From positions 607,505 to 671,504 of the forward strand of contig JAHRBI010000001.1 in the NCBI GenBank assembly GCA_019084025.1: DNA of 64,000 nucleotides, read 5' to 3'. Of the stretch, positions 47,212 to 57,644 are shown one piece after another. Each line of letters begins with the position of its first letter. The first letter of the stretch is position 1. The notes beneath the pieces were generated by a model, which saw only the letters and a program-made list of their open reading frames with translations, did no database searches and was not told the origin of the DNA. The stretch comes from Burkholderiaceae bacterium DAT-1 (lineage in GTDB: Bacteria > Pseudomonadota > Gammaproteobacteria > Burkholderiales > Chitinimonadaceae). A program made the translations under genes and the position numbers.

Positions 47212-49827
47212 ATGTACATGAAACGTCAGATTGTTATCTTGATTGCAGCTGCACTCGCTTACCCTGCCTGCGCGGCGGATGAGGCACCTGCCGATGCCAG
47301 CAAGCCGGCGGCGCCTGCGAACATTGCGGCAGCGATCACACTGCCTGCAGCCAATGCCAAAAAGTCGTTTCATGAACTCACCAAGGGTGCGACACGCAAG
47401 GATGGCCTGATTCCTGTCTGGATCAAAGAAGAAAAGGTCTACCTAGAGCTTACCCCGGACATGATCGGCAAACCTTTCCTGTTCACAGTGAATCGGGTGC
47501 AGGGGATTGGTGAAGGCGGTATTTACGGTGGGGAAATGGGCACTTCCAATGTGGCGTCATTCCGCAAAACCGGCGACCGCATCCAGCTGATCGCTCACAA
47601 CCTTGCCTACACTGCTCAGGCCAATACACCGGAAGCGGTCGAAGTAAAGGAAGGCTTTTCCGACAGTCTGCTCAGTGCGGCAACCGTTGTTAGCCTGCCC
47701 CATCCCGATAGCAAATCTATCCTGATCGAAGCCCCCGCTCTGTTATTCACCGACCTGGGCATGGGCGTCATCGAGCTCGAACATGTCTATCGCCAGACCT
47801 ACGCTTTCGATCCGCGACAAAGCACCATTCTGCGGACACGTGCCGATAACGGCCTCACTGCCGTTGAAGTACAGGCAAACTACACGCTTCCCAAGATTGC
47901 GCAGCCCAATCCGCTTGCTACCGGCCGTACACAGCAGCCTACTTTGCCTAAAACGGTGCGCGATCCCCGCAACCTATTCATGACATGGATGTACAGCTTT
48001 GCCAGCTTGCCGGATGCGGCACCAGTACGCCTGGCCGATGATCGCGTGGGCTTCTTTACTACCACCCGCTGGGATTTCAGCGATGATCGAAAAGTATTTC
48101 CCCGTGTCCATTATCTGAACCGCTGGCGCATCGAAAAGGCTGATCCGGACGCGCCCGTCTCGGATGCAAAGTCACCCGTCGTGTATTGGCTGGACAAGAA
48201 TATCCCCGAGCGCTATCGCGACGCGGTTGAGTCCGGCGTATTAGCGTGGAACAAGGCATTCGAAAAGATTGGCATTCGCAACGCGCTAGTGGTGAAGCAA
48301 CAGCCTGCCGATGCCGACTTTGATAACTCGGAAGCACGCCGGGCCTCCATTCGCTGGTATCTCGGTACTGATGTGGGTGCTGCGGTCGGCCCGTCCAAAA
48401 CTGACCCCCGCACAGGCGAAATTCTCTCCGCCAATATCGTCATGAGTGAAGTCTTCACGCGAAGCGCTCATCGCCTGTATCGCGACCAGCAACAGGATGG
48501 TGTGATCAAGCACGGGGACGATGCCTGCGAATATGCCGCACTGGCGGCTGCCGAACAAGATTTCGCGTTTGATGTGTTAGCCGCACGTGAAGACATTGAC
48601 CCGGACAGCCCTGAGGCGCTGGCCTTCGTGAAAAAGCGCATCAAGGATGTGATCATGCACGAAGTAGGTCACACTCTGGGACTGCGCCACAACTTCAAGG
48701 CATCCACTGCCTATACCTTCGCGCAACTGAGTGATCCAGCCTTTACCGCCACCCACGGCATTTCGGCCTCGGTCATGGATTACGTGCCTGCCAATCTGGC
48801 ACTCAAGGGTGAAAAGCAGGCTGATTACTATCAGAATGACCTCGGTCCATACGATTACTGGGCAATCGCCTACGGCTATACACCGTTCAAGGCAGACGCA
48901 GAGAAAGACGGACTAGCTAAAATTGCCGCACGCTCCACAGAGCCCTTGCTTGCCTTCGCGAGCGATGAAGAAGCTGGTGGCGGCGATAATGGCAGTGACC
49001 CGGCAGCCAACCGCTTTGATCTCTCTGCAGATCCGCTTGCCTACTACGAACGACGCATCAAGCTGACTCACGAGCTATGGGAACGCCTGATTAAGCGTAA
49101 GCTGAAAGACGGTGAAAGCTATGCCGATCTTCGCCGCAGCTTCGAAAGTGGCCTGAGCAATATTCGCACCGTAGGCGAACTCAGCACTAAATATGTGGGC
49201 GGGATTACGCACGTGCGTGATCACGCAGGCTCAGGCCGCATGCCACTCACCGCAGTCGCCGCCGATCAGCAGCGTCGCGCGCTTAAGTTGATTGCACGCG
49301 AGATCTTGAGCACGGACAGCTTCACCCTGCCGCCCGACTTCATGCGCAAGCTGACACCAGACCTGCTTGAAATGCGGGGCGATTTCCATATCAGCCTGCC
49401 AGAAAAAGTATTGTCACTTCAGGATCGTGTGCTGAATGGGCTATATAACCGCAAGGTGGCAGAAAACATGCTCGATTACGAGCATCTGGCCGACAGAGGC
49501 AGCCATCCGCTCAAACTGTCCGAAGTATATGACACCCTGCAAGCTGCAATCTGGCAGGAAGTTCGCCAGAACAAGCCTAGCAGCACGATGCGCCGAAATC
49601 TGCAGCGAGAGCACCTGAAGCTGCTGATTGCCAATTTAACGCTGCCAATTGGTCTTCCCGCCGATGCACGCTCGCTGCTGCGTGACAATGCACGCACGTT
49701 GTCGCAATGGCTGGCTTCCGCTAGTCAGGCCGGTGGACTGGACAAGGAAAGCCGTGCGCATTATTTAGATGCCCGCGCATCGATCGATGAAGCACTGAAG
49801 GCCAGCTATAGCAGAGTAGGCGTGTAG
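47212..49827 (+). CDS. zinc-dependent metalloprotease (DUF5117/DUF4953 type)
   Basis: An 871-residue exported protein. A signal peptide ends AYPACA near residue 22. An N-terminal DUF5117-like domain (about 80-270) includes IPVWIKEEKVYLELTPDMIGKPF. A metzincin-like zinc motif HEVGHTLGLRH (His483, His487, His493, catalytic Glu484) is followed further on by SVMDYVPANL, the Met-turn region. The C-terminus is helical. Family members are large periplasmic or surface proteases of unknown substrates. AGGA 7 bases before 47212 supports that start over an upstream codon. Monocistronic with a terminator. Confidence 0.88.
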   Translation: MYMKRQIVILIAAALAYPACAADEAPADASKPAAPANIAAAITLPAANAKKSFHELTKGATRKDGLIPVWIKEEKVYLELTPDMIGKPFLFTVNRVQGIGEGGIYGGEMGTSNVASFRKTGDRIQLIAHNLAYTAQANTPEAVEVKEGFSDSLLSAATVVSLPHPDSKSILIEAPALLFTDLGMGVIELEHVYRQTYAFDPRQSTILRTRADNGLTAVEVQANYTLPKIAQPNPLATGRTQQPTLPKTVRDPRNLFMTWMYSFASLPDAAPVRLADDRVGFFTTTRWDFSDDRKVFPRVHYLNRWRIEKADPDAPVSDAKSPVVYWLDKNIPERYRDAVESGVLAWNKAFEKIGIRNALVVKQQPADADFDNSEARRASIRWYLGTDVGAAVGPSKTDPRTGEILSANIVMSEVFTRSAHRLYRDQQQDGVIKHGDDACEYAALAAAEQDFAFDVLAAREDIDPDSPEALAFVKKRIKDVIMHEVGHTLGLRHNFKASTAYTFAQLSDPAFTATHGISASVMDYVPANLALKGEKQADYYQNDLGPYDYWAIAYGYTPFKADAEKDGLAKIAARSTEPLLAFASDEEAGGGDNGSDPAANRFDLSADPLAYYERRIKLTHELWERLIKRKLKDGESYADLRRSFESGLSNIRTVGELSTKYVGGITHVRDHAGSGRMPLTAVAADQQRRALKLIAREILSTDSFTLPPDFMRKLTPDLLEMRGDFHISLPEKVLSLQDRVLNGLYNRKVAENMLDYEHLADRGSHPLKLSEVYDTLQAAIWQEVRQNKPSSTMRRNLQREHLKLLIANLTLPIGLPADARSLLRDNARTLSQWLASASQAGGLDKESRAHYLDARASIDEALKASYSRVGV

Positions 49828-49853
49828 GTGATACGTGTACATGCACAAAAGTA

Positions 49854-49876
49854 AAAGGGGCCGGCGGCCCCTTTTT
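49854..49876. terminator. terminator after the metalloprotease gene
   Basis: AAAGGGGCC/GGCCCCTTT with loop GGC and a following TTTTTATTG tract, 27 bases past the stop. The A-run on the left allows some function for convergent grxD too. Confidence 0.92.
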
Positions 49877-49900
49877 ATTGAACGATCTCGTCGCGTATGA

Positions 49901-50209
49901 TCAGATAGCAGCCAGCATTTGCTTCAGCTCGCCATTCTGATACATCTCGCCCATGATGTCCGAACCGCCCACAAACTCGCCCTTCACGTAGAGCTGAGGA
50001 ATGGTCGGCCAATTTGCGTAGTCTTTAATGCCCTGGCGCACTTCCGGATCGGTCAGCACGTTCACAGCAAAAAATTCGACATCGCAGGCTTTGAGAATAC
50101 TCACAGCCTTGGCGGAAAAACCGCACTGCGGAAAGGTTGGAGTGCCCTTCATGTAGAGCACCACCGAGTTTTCGCTGACGGTTTGATGGATGCGGGCCTG
50201 AACGTCCAT
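49901..50209 (-). CDS. grxD: monothiol glutaredoxin Grx4
   Basis: A 102-residue monothiol glutaredoxin binding and transferring [2Fe-2S] clusters with glutathione. The active site CGFS starts at Cys29 in TPTFPQCGFSAKAV; TIPQLYVKGEFVGGSDI is the glutathione-binding part. The start at 50209 (MDVQARIHQ) has AGGAG with good spacing. Two-component genes follow upstream on the same strand with a 96-base gap. Confidence 0.96.
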   Translation of the reverse strand: MDVQARIHQTVSENSVVLYMKGTPTFPQCGFSAKAVSILKACDVEFFAVNVLTDPEVRQGIKDYANWPTIPQLYVKGEFVGGSDIMGEMYQNGELKQMLAAI

Positions 50210-50305
50210 GACACACTCCTGACGCTTGCGTAAATAGTTGATCAAAAAACTCAACAATTCTACGCGCCATTCAAGGTGTCAGCAAGCCATTCCGCCCCGC
50301 CTCCG

Positions 50306-51091
50306 CTAGCCCGCGTTCGCGGCCGTTGCCGCCTCGCCACCCCGCCTGAATTCGCGAACCACATGTGCCTGGCGGCGGCTGACAGCAAGCCGCTCGGGGA
50401 TGCCCTCGAGCATCGCCAGCCAGTGCCCTTCCATTTCGTCCTGACCGCGTTCGAAGCCAAGCAAGCCTGCTCTGGACACCAGACAATTGCGATGAATTCG
50501 CAGAAAACGCTCACCAAATTCGGCTTCAAGCGCTGTCAGCGACTCCTCTAGCAAATGCTCGCTATCACGAGTACGCAGCGTCACGTATTTGAGTTCGGCT
50601 TTGAGATACATGACCGATTCGACCGCAATAAGCCGCACTTTGCCCCGTTCGGTCACGCTGAAATAGCGGCGCGCCCGGCGCTCTATCTTGGCCAGCGTAT
50701 CCGGTTTAGGCGGGCTCATACTGCGCGCCCGAAGCAGCGCCGCTTCCAGCCTTTCCTTGCGGATCGGCTTGAGCAGGTAATCGATGGCATTCACCTCGAA
50801 TGCCTGCACCGCAAACTGGTCGTATGCCGTACAGAAGATGACGCCAGGTCGGTGGTGCAGGCGCATGGCATGACGCGCCAGCTCCAGTCCACTCATCTCC
50901 GGCATCTGGATATCGGTCAGGATGAGATCTGCCGGATGAAGCACCAATTGCTCAAGCGCTTGTACACCATTCGTCGCCGTCCCCACAATGTGAAAGGGAA
51001 CAGTCGACGCACAGTCTGACAGCAGGTCTTGCAACCGGGCCAATGCAGGCGGTTCGTCATCTACCAAAAACAGTCTAAGCGAGTCTGTCAT
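50306..51091 (-). CDS. LytTR-family response regulator (AlgR-like)
   Basis: A 261-residue regulator. The receiver domain (about 1-125) has Asp11/Asp12, the phosphoacceptor Asp60 in LILTDIQMPEMSG and the Lys in DYLLKPIRK. The C-terminal LytTR DNA-binding domain (about 145-245) has AVESVMYLKAELKYVTLRT and FLRIHRNCLVSR. It overlaps the kinase gene by 17 bases, so the pair is translated together. The AlgR homologue controls exopolysaccharide or twitching in pseudomonads; targets here are unknown. Confidence 0.92.
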   Translation of the reverse strand: MTDSLRLFLVDDEPPALARLQDLLSDCASTVPFHIVGTATNGVQALEQLVLHPADLILTDIQMPEMSGLELARHAMRLHHRPGVIFCTAYDQFAVQAFEVNAIDYLLKPIRKERLEAALLRARSMSPPKPDTLAKIERRARRYFSVTERGKVRLIAVESVMYLKAELKYVTLRTRDSEHLLEESLTALEAEFGERFLRIHRNCLVSRAGLLGFERGQDEMEGHWLAMLEGIPERLAVSRRQAHVVREFRRGGEAATAANAG

Positions 51092-52112
51092 CGCGGATCC
51101 TCTTAGCCACGCGATATGGCAACATCAGGTGAACTTGATAATAGTCGACGCCAACCGAAGTTTTCAGATTTGCTTCAGCGTCGAAATGCAAGAACAACCT
51201 TTCCCGAATATTCGCCATTGCCATCTTGTTGCCTGCGTGATGCTGTCCGCCGTCCTTGAAATACGGGTTACGGATATCCAGATGAACTTCGTCCCTGACA
51301 AGGTACACATTCACCGTCACACACCCAGGCTGGATGGAAGGCTCAATACCATGGTAGACGGCATTTTCCAGAAGTGGCTGCAAAATGAGGGGCGGTATCA
51401 TGGCATCGGCAGGCATCTTGTCGATGTGCCACTCGATCATCAGACGGTCACCCAGACGTAATTTTTCCAGCCCCATGTACTGCTGAGCCAATTCAACCTC
51501 GCGCGACAAAAGGACAAGTTCCCGATTCTCGGCCATGAAAACCCTGAATAAATCGGATAGATCTTCCAGTGCACGCTCCGCCTGTCGGGGCTGACTGCGG
51601 ATCAGACTCAATACCGCATTGATCGCATTAAATAGAAAGTGCGGACGGATGCGTGCCTGAAGCGCTTGCAGCCTCGCTTCCGCCAGCAATGGCGACATGG
51701 CGCGCCCCCGCAAGCGAAAATATCGCAACATGATCATCGCGGATAGTGTCGACCACGCAATCGCGCAAAAATATCCTTTTATATCAATCTGATAGACATC
51801 CCTTCCAATCATGCAAATCATCAGTGTGACGAGCATTACCATCAAAATGGTCGCCACCACACCCTGACGATAAGCCAGGCGCAGCAAAGCATCGCGAACG
51901 AGCGCCAGCAGGCCAAGAGAGAACAGGAGAACGGGCTCAAAGAGGCCTGCAAGCAGCATAAATCGCTGCAAGGCCGCCTCGGTTGACACCGCGCCAATCA
52001 AGCATCCAAGCGCAAACAGGGCGTTCATTGCCAAAATCGACCGCAGGACTACACCCAGATTACGAAAATCCGGCAACACGTCGGGTAATGCCTGCGGCAA
52101 AGGCTGATTCAT
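51075..52112 (-). CDS. LytS/AlgZ-type sensor histidine kinase
   Basis: A 345-residue kinase. About four to five hydrophobic segments occupy residues 25-145 (e.g. SILAMNALFALGCLIGAV, VVATILMVMLVTLMICMI). The His_kinase box RPHFLFNAINAVLSLIRSQ gives the phosphorylated His, followed by a HATPase domain with LQPLLENAVYHGIEP as N-box. The output domain lacks a long periplasmic loop, so it may sense a membrane signal. First gene of the pair. Confidence 0.92.
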   Translation of the reverse strand: MNQPLPQALPDVLPDFRNLGVVLRSILAMNALFALGCLIGAVSTEAALQRFMLLAGLFEPVLLFSLGLLALVRDALLRLAYRQGVVATILMVMLVTLMICMIGRDVYQIDIKGYFCAIAWSTLSAMIMLRYFRLRGRAMSPLLAEARLQALQARIRPHFLFNAINAVLSLIRSQPRQAERALEDLSDLFRVFMAENRELVLLSREVELAQQYMGLEKLRLGDRLMIEWHIDKMPADAMIPPLILQPLLENAVYHGIEPSIQPGCVTVNVYLVRDEVHLDIRNPYFKDGGQHHAGNKMAMANIRERLFLHFDAEANLKTSVGVDYYQVHLMLPYRVAKRIRDDRLA

Positions 52113-52281
52113 ATAGACCTTTCATCCTCTTCATTCGTGTCGCAAGTTTCCGACAAGCGGTCATAAAGCATCCATGCAACTCAATAAATATATAAAATAC
52201 ATTTACTGATTTATCGAGTCGCAACAATCAGGCTTTTCGCCATGATTGGAAAATAAAATCAATCATTTGCAAGGAAGCAAC

Positions 52282-53772
52282 ATGTCCCTCGCCGTCCTGC
52301 GATCACGGGCTTTACATGGCGTCCACGCACCAGAGGTGGTAGTGGAAGCCCATTTGGCCAACGGTTTGCCTTCCTTCACCGTGGTCGGACTACCCGATGC
52401 AGGCGTGCGCGAAGCTCGTGATCGCGTACGTGCCGCCATTCAAACCAGCGGCTTCGATTTCCCCACCCGCCGAATTACAGTCAACCTTGCGCCTGCCGAT
52501 TTACCCAAGGAATCCGGCCGCTATGATCTCGCCATCGCGCTGGGGATTCTGGCTGCATCCGGACAAATTCCTGTCGAAGCACTCGAGGGCTGGGAATTCG
52601 CCGGCGAGCTCGCCCTCACCGGAGAACTCCGCCCCATCCGTGGCGCGCTGGCCATGGCCATTTACGCTCAACGGGCAGGTCGCGGCTTTATCCTGCCACA
52701 CACCAGTGCCCGCGAAGCGGCCTTGCTGCCGGATGCCCGCATCTACTCGGCGGCAAACCTCACTGATGTAGTCAGCCATTTGTGCGGCGACCAGCCATTG
52801 AATAGACTGCAGTCCTCGTCCATGCACGGACGCGGCAATCATCCAGACATGGCCGATGTCAAAGGCCAGCGAGAAGCCCGCCGCGCCCTCGAAATTGCGG
52901 CAGCGGGCGGTCATTCCATTTTGCTGGTCGGCCCGCCCGGTACGGGCAAATCCATGCTCGCGGCGCGTCTGGCCGGCATTCTACCGCCTCTCGATCAGCA
53001 AGAGGCGCTGGAGAGCGCCGCCATCCTGTCATTGGGCAGTCAGGGATTCAAACCTGATGCATTTGGGATACGCAGTTTCCGGCAACCCCATCACACTGCA
53101 TCTGCTGCTGCGCTTGTGGGCGGCGGCTCGGAACCGCGCCCCGGAGAAATATCGCTCGCGCACAACGGTGTGCTTTTCCTGGACGAACTACCTGAGTTTG
53201 ACCGGAAAGTGCTTGAAGTACTGCGGGAACCACTGGAAACCCGGCGTATCACCATTTCCCGCGCAGCACGTCAGGCGGAATTTCCCGCTGCCTTCCAGCT
53301 GGTAGCAGCCATGAACCCATGCCCATGCGGTTATGTCGGTCAGTCATCAGGTCGCTGCCGTTGCACACCGGATCAGGTCGCTCGCTATAAAGGCAAGCTT
53401 TCTGGTCCATTACTCGACCGAATAGATCTGATCGTCACCGTGCCCACTGTCCCTACAACCGAGCTTGCCAGTGCCCCGGCTGGTGAAGCCAGTGCTGTTG
53501 TAGCAGACCGCGTGCTGCATGCCAGAACACGGCAGTTGCAGCGCCAGCAAGAGGTCAATGCCCGCTTGGGTACACTCGCACTGGACAAGCACTGTGCACT
53601 GGATACGGGCGCACGTCAGTTACTGAATCAGGTGACCGTCAAACTGGATCTATCCGCGCGCGCCTACCACCGCATCTTACGTGTAGCGCGCACGATTGCA
53701 GATCTAGCCGGAAGCGAGTCAATTGGATCGCCACACTTGGCAGAGGCTGTTCAATACCGGCGGACGCTGTAG
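52282..53772 (+). CDS. comM: YifB/ComM family magnesium chelatase-like AAA ATPase
   Basis: A 496-residue protein. N-terminal ChlI-like domain (VLRSRALHGVHAPEVVVEAHL, FTVVGLPDAGVREARDRVRA), then an AAA+ module with Walker A GPPGTGKS at residues 217-224 and Walker B VLFLDELPEF, and a C-terminal Mg_chelatase_C part with the zinc-like cluster MNPCPCGYVG. Relatives act as hexameric branch-migration helicases helping integrate DNA in natural transformation. AAGGA precedes the ATG at 52282. Confidence 0.93.
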   Translation: MSLAVLRSRALHGVHAPEVVVEAHLANGLPSFTVVGLPDAGVREARDRVRAAIQTSGFDFPTRRITVNLAPADLPKESGRYDLAIALGILAASGQIPVEALEGWEFAGELALTGELRPIRGALAMAIYAQRAGRGFILPHTSAREAALLPDARIYSAANLTDVVSHLCGDQPLNRLQSSSMHGRGNHPDMADVKGQREARRALEIAAAGGHSILLVGPPGTGKSMLAARLAGILPPLDQQEALESAAILSLGSQGFKPDAFGIRSFRQPHHTASAAALVGGGSEPRPGEISLAHNGVLFLDELPEFDRKVLEVLREPLETRRITISRAARQAEFPAAFQLVAAMNPCPCGYVGQSSGRCRCTPDQVARYKGKLSGPLLDRIDLIVTVPTVPTTELASAPAGEASAVVADRVLHARTRQLQRQQEVNARLGTLALDKHCALDTGARQLLNQVTVKLDLSARAYHRILRVARTIADLAGSESIGSPHLAEAVQYRRTL

Positions 53773-53786
53773 CCTGCGGATGCACA

Positions 53787-54488
53787 TCAAAACGTCACCG
53801 GCTGCACTACGGGATGTAGCAGTATTTCGTCCACCCGGACATGTCCGGGTACGGATAAGGCATAGGCTACGGCACTGACCACATCGTCTGGCTGCAGATG
53901 TAACTGCCGTGATGGATCGCCAGGTAAGCCACCATTGAAATGGGTATCCACCATGCCCGGGCGGATTTCTGTGACATGCAGACCGTAGGCCTGTCCTTCA
54001 TAAGCCAACGACTGACAGATCGCGCGCTGCGCATATTTGCTGGCGGTATACAGCGCGCCACCTGCAAAAGTACGGGCGCTCACATCACTGGTCACGACCA
54101 CAAGTCGGCTGTGTAAACCTGCCTCGTGTCGAGAACGAAAATGCGGTGCCATTGCCTGAGCGCAATGAATCAGACCTAGCACGTTGGTATCCATCACGTT
54201 GCGATATTGTGCATCGCTAATGGTTTCGATTTCCCCGAAACAGCCAATTCCGGCATTGCTGATAAACGCATCAACTTGCATCTGTGCCGCCCGCGAACAA
54301 AACGCACGGGTAGATTCAGCATCCTGTACATCCAGCGCTTGAAACGTCACGCCAGTCAGGGATTGCGCCGGTACATGGCGGGCGCCGGCCAGTACGGTCG
54401 CACCGGATTTACCCAGATATGCAGCCAGTGCCAGCCCGATGCCGGTGCTTGCCCCCGTGACTGCGATGACTCGACCTTGAAAACTCAT
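53787..54488 (-). CDS. short-chain dehydrogenase/reductase
   Basis: A 233-residue classical SDR. The nucleotide motif is VTGASTGIGLALAAYLGKSG, NAG is at ISNAGIG, and the catalytic Tyr-x3-Lys is YTASKYA. The Ser of the triad is in VVVTSDVSA. The substrate is unknown. The start at 54488 follows GAGGG; a frame that runs farther upstream lacks support. It shares the strand with the esterase, 47 bases downstream of it. Confidence 0.9.
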   Translation of the reverse strand: MSFQGRVIAVTGASTGIGLALAAYLGKSGATVLAGARHVPAQSLTGVTFQALDVQDAESTRAFCSRAAQMQVDAFISNAGIGCFGEIETISDAQYRNVMDTNVLGLIHCAQAMAPHFRSRHEAGLHSRLVVVTSDVSARTFAGGALYTASKYAQRAICQSLAYEGQAYGLHVTEIRPGMVDTHFNGGLPGDPSRQLHLQPDDVVSAVAYALSVPGHVRVDEILLHPVVQPVTF

Positions 54489-54535
54489 GTCCACCCTCAT
54501 ATCCATCCACTCATTTAGCTGTTGTTGCCGCTTGA

Positions 54536-55579
54536 TCAACGACGCAAGCCGTTGAAAAAATACCAGATCACTTCGTTGGCGCTGATCGCCTGCGAGGGCG
54601 CTTGCTTGCCACGCCGGGTCGATTGCGCACCCGGCCACGAGTGCCCGCCTGTTTCCGTCACACACAGCTGTACCGTATTACCATCGGCACAAGCGGAATA
54701 CCTATCACAATAGGCGCCTGCCACCTGCAGGATGCGGGCGGGCGTGGCAGCGCACTGTTCCCGCTTCACCCAGCGCACGATGGTTTCCGGCACCGATACA
54801 AATTCCATCACTTTGGACTCATCACGAAAAGCGTCTGGCCCCGCGCCACCATTGAACAGCACATGATCATCGTCCAATGCATGAATGTGCAACACGGAAA
54901 CAGACTGTCGAGGCTGGCAACTGACTGTTGCCTCCGTTCCCGCGACAGATGCAATCGCCCGAAAAACTTCCGGCGCATCGCACGCCAGCCGGTGACTCAT
55001 CATGCCGCCATTGGACATCCCGATGGCGTAGACACGTCGCGCATCAATAGCCAGCTGCGACTTGATATCGGCGACAACCGCCTTCAGAAAGGCGACGTCG
55101 TCGATCTGCCGGTCACGAGCATCCCCACAGCATCCGCCCGCATTCCAGGTGGCAAACTTGCCGCCGGGCAGTTTGCTGTAACCATTCGGAAACGCCACCA
55201 CAAACCCGGACTGCTCGGACTTGCTGATCAATCCATAATTTGCGTCATCGGCCATATAGCTGGCACTGCCTCCGCCACCATGTAATGCCAGCACCAGGGG
55301 GGCAGCATGGTGTGGCTGATAGCCACGCGGCACATGCAATCGATACGTGCGGCGCTCGCCACCCACGCGGAGGGTTCTTTCCTGATCGCCAGCAAGATCC
55401 TGTGCCTGAGTCGACGCGGGCGCATCTGCTGTCGGGCGCCGCTCGGCCAGCTTCTCGCGTATCCGTTCGCGTAGCGTGTCAGCCTCTGCTACGTGTATCA
55501 GTGCTGTCGCGCTCACCATGATCATGATCCAGCGAACACACTGCCACGATTTCATCAATGTCCACACTGTGCAGCTCAT
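54536..55579 (-). CDS. extracellular PHB depolymerase / feruloyl-type esterase
   Basis: A 347-residue exported serine esterase. A signal peptide (hydrophobic WIMIMVSATALIHVAEA) is followed by the alpha/beta hydrolase core: oxyanion PLVLALHGGGGSA, a CCGDARDRQIDDVAFLKAV segment, the nucleophile GMSNGGMM and the catalytic His in ETGGHSWPG. This is the LpqC/PHB depolymerase family that includes feruloyl and acetylxylan esterases. The GGGAG site supports 55579; a start at 55555 would also give a signal peptide. Confidence 0.87.
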   Translation of the reverse strand: MSCTVWTLMKSWQCVRWIMIMVSATALIHVAEADTLRERIREKLAERRPTADAPASTQAQDLAGDQERTLRVGGERRTYRLHVPRGYQPHHAAPLVLALHGGGGSASYMADDANYGLISKSEQSGFVVAFPNGYSKLPGGKFATWNAGGCCGDARDRQIDDVAFLKAVVADIKSQLAIDARRVYAIGMSNGGMMSHRLACDAPEVFRAIASVAGTEATVSCQPRQSVSVLHIHALDDDHVLFNGGAGPDAFRDESKVMEFVSVPETIVRWVKREQCAATPARILQVAGAYCDRYSACADGNTVQLCVTETGGHSWPGAQSTRRGKQAPSQAISANEVIWYFFNGLRR

Positions 55580-55764
55580 ACAAGCACACTCCCTATTCCG
55601 GCACATTTTACTCAAGCCAGTAAATGTACATTTGTTCCACATGCTTTGTATGGAGCCAGCCCAACGCTTTCACGCTTTGTGCAAATTGTTTACAACTTTG
55701 ACATACTGGCTTGCCGGTGAATCGCACTTAAGGCAGAGTCTGCACTCCTCCAAATTTGCCGGAC

Positions 55765-56193
55765 ATGACCATGCTAAAAGCCACTGTCGCCCTGTTGCTA
55801 TGTACCGCGTCCTGGGCAGCTGATATCACCGTCGCGCATGCCTGGGCCAAGGCTACGGTACCGGGACAAAGTGTCGGTGCGGCTTATTTCTCGATTACCA
55901 GCAAGCAAGATGCCGTTTTAGAGGAGGTGCAATCGCCTGTCGCTGGCATGGTCATGATCCATGAAATGAAAATGGACAAGGGCATGATGCAAATGCACGA
56001 GGTAGATGGTGGACTCAAGTTGCCGGCAGGCAAGTCCATTGAGCTGAAGCCGGGAGGGCTTCACATCATGCTGATGGAACTGAAATCGCCGTTAAAAGCG
56101 GGCGAGCGCGTACCGCTGACACTGGTGATTAAATCAAAAGGCAAATCGCAGACTGTACAAGTCAATGCGGATATCAAGCCACTGGGTGAGTAG
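55765..56193 (+). CDS. periplasmic copper chaperone PCu(A)C
   Basis: A 142-residue exported protein of about 120 mature residues. The signal peptide ends ASWAAD. The copper-binding arrangement (H-x-M ... M-x-M ... H-x-M) is visible as MIHEMKMDKGMMQMHEV and GGLHIMLMELK. Relatives deliver Cu(I) to the CuA site of cytochrome oxidase. No oxidase or Sco gene is near. The exact ATG is uncertain (55765 or 55771). A GC-rich hairpin follows. Confidence 0.93.
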   Translation: MTMLKATVALLLCTASWAADITVAHAWAKATVPGQSVGAAYFSITSKQDAVLEEVQSPVAGMVMIHEMKMDKGMMQMHEVDGGLKLPAGKSIELKPGGLHIMLMELKSPLKAGERVPLTLVIKSKGKSQTVQVNADIKPLGE

Positions 56194-56221
56194 TCCTATT
56201 CTAGCGAACCAACCGCCCACT

Positions 56222-56245
56222 CCCGCGCTGCAGGCGCAGCGCGGG
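56222..56245. terminator. strong GC hairpin between convergent genes
   Basis: CCCGCGCTGC (56222-56231) pairs with GCAGCGCGGG (56236-56245) over 10 bp with loop AGGC, midway between the copper chaperone and hslU stops. There is no T-tract on either side, so termination may be Rho-assisted. Confidence 0.5.
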
Positions 56246-56274
56246 GCGACGTCATCCACTTTGAAGTACTGTGC

Positions 56275-57600
56275 TTACAGCACGTAACGCGCCAGATCTT
56301 CCGATCCAGCCAGCTGGCCTAGCTTGGCATCAACAAAGGCAGCTGTGACAGTCACTTCACCAGCGCGCGCGTCAAACGCCACATCTTCGAGCAGTTTTTC
56401 CATCACCGTATAGAGGCGGCGCGCACCGATGTTTTCGGTCTTCTCGTTTACCTGCCAGGCGATTTCCGCCAGACGACGAATACCGTCTGCCGCGAAGGTG
56501 ATCTGCACGCCTTCCGTTTCCAGCAAAGCCTGATACTGACGGGTGAGACAAGCATCCGTACCGGTCAGGATTTGCTCGAAGTCGCCCACCGCCAGCGAAT
56601 CCAGCTCCACGCGAATCGGAAAGCGGCCTTGCAGTTCTGGGATCAGATCGCTGGGCTTGGCGAGATGGAAAGCACCGGAAGCAATGAACAGGATATGGTC
56701 GGTTTTGACCATGCCGTACTTAGTCGACACGGTCGTGCCTTCTACCAGCGGCAGCAGATCGCGCTGCACACCCTGACGTGATACCTCCCCGCCATTGCCT
56801 TCGCCCCGGCTGGTGACCTTGTCGATTTCGTCGATAAAGACGATGCCGTTTTGTTCGACTGCCGCCAGCGCTTCGGTTTTCAGATCATCATGATTGACGA
56901 GCTTGGCGGCCTCTTCGTCGATGATAAGCTTCATCGCATCCGCCACTTTCATCTTCTTGGCCTTTTTGCGCGGCTGGTTCATGCCGGCAAACATGCTCTG
57001 AATCTGATTGCCGATTTCTTCCATACCGGGTGGCGTAAAGACTTCGGCTTGCGGCGCAGCTTCGGCGATGTCGATCTCGATCTCTTTATCGTCAAACTTA
57101 CCTTCACGCAGCATCTTGCGGAATTTCTGGCGGGTTTCTTTATGCGAATCCGTTTCCGGCTCGACCACGCCAAAGGGGCGATTGGGTGGCGGCAACAGCA
57201 CATCGAGGATGCGTTCTTCTGCCGCATCTTCTGCCTGCACGCGCACACGCTTCACCGCCTGATCACGGGTTTGCTTCAGCGCCATTTCCACCAGATCGCG
57301 GATGATGCTATCCACATCCCGGCCCACGTATCCCACTTCGGTGAACTTGGTGGCTTCGACTTTAATGAAGGGTGCATGCGCCAGCTTGGCCAGACGACGG
57401 GCAATTTCGGTTTTACCTACGCCGGTCGGCCCGATCATCAGGATGTTTTTCGGGGTGATTTCGCTTTTCAGCGGCTCGGCGACCTGCTGACGCCGCCAGC
57501 GATTGCGGAGCGCCACCGCTACTGCACGTTTAGCGCGGGACTGGCCGACGATATGCTTGTCGAGTTCGTGGACAATTTCCTGGGGAGTCATCTGGGTCAT
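56275..57600 (-). CDS. hslU: ATP-dependent protease ATPase subunit HslU
   Basis: A 441-residue AAA+ unfoldase (ClpY) that feeds substrates to HslV. Walker A GPTGVGKT is at residues 57-64; the Tyr pore loop region [10 protein letters not shown], Walker B IVFIDEID and the C-terminal docking tail ending LARYVL are present. The start at 57600 ([10 protein letters not shown]) is the family N-terminus. It is separated from hslV by the opposite-strand VOC gene, so it needs its own promoter. Confidence 0.97.
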   Translation of the reverse strand: MTQMTPQEIVHELDKHIVGQSRAKRAVAVALRNRWRRQQVAEPLKSEITPKNILMIGPTGVGKTEIARRLAKLAHAPFIKVEATKFTEVGYVGRDVDSIIRDLVEMALKQTRDQAVKRVRVQAEDAAEERILDVLLPPPNRPFGVVEPETDSHKETRQKFRKMLREGKFDDKEIEIDIAEAAPQAEVFTPPGMEEIGNQIQSMFAGMNQPRKKAKKMKVADAMKLIIDEEAAKLVNHDDLKTEALAAVEQNGIVFIDEIDKVTSRGEGNGGEVSRQGVQRDLLPLVEGTTVSTKYGMVKTDHILFIASGAFHLAKPSDLIPELQGRFPIRVELDSLAVGDFEQILTGTDACLTRQYQALLETEGVQITFAADGIRRLAEIAWQVNEKTENIGARRLYTVMEKLLEDVAFDARAGEVTVTAAFVDAKLGQLAGSEDLARYVL

Positions 57601-57644
57601 GTGTCTGCTTTCCGTACGTCGCTGCTGCGCGCTGATATTACTCT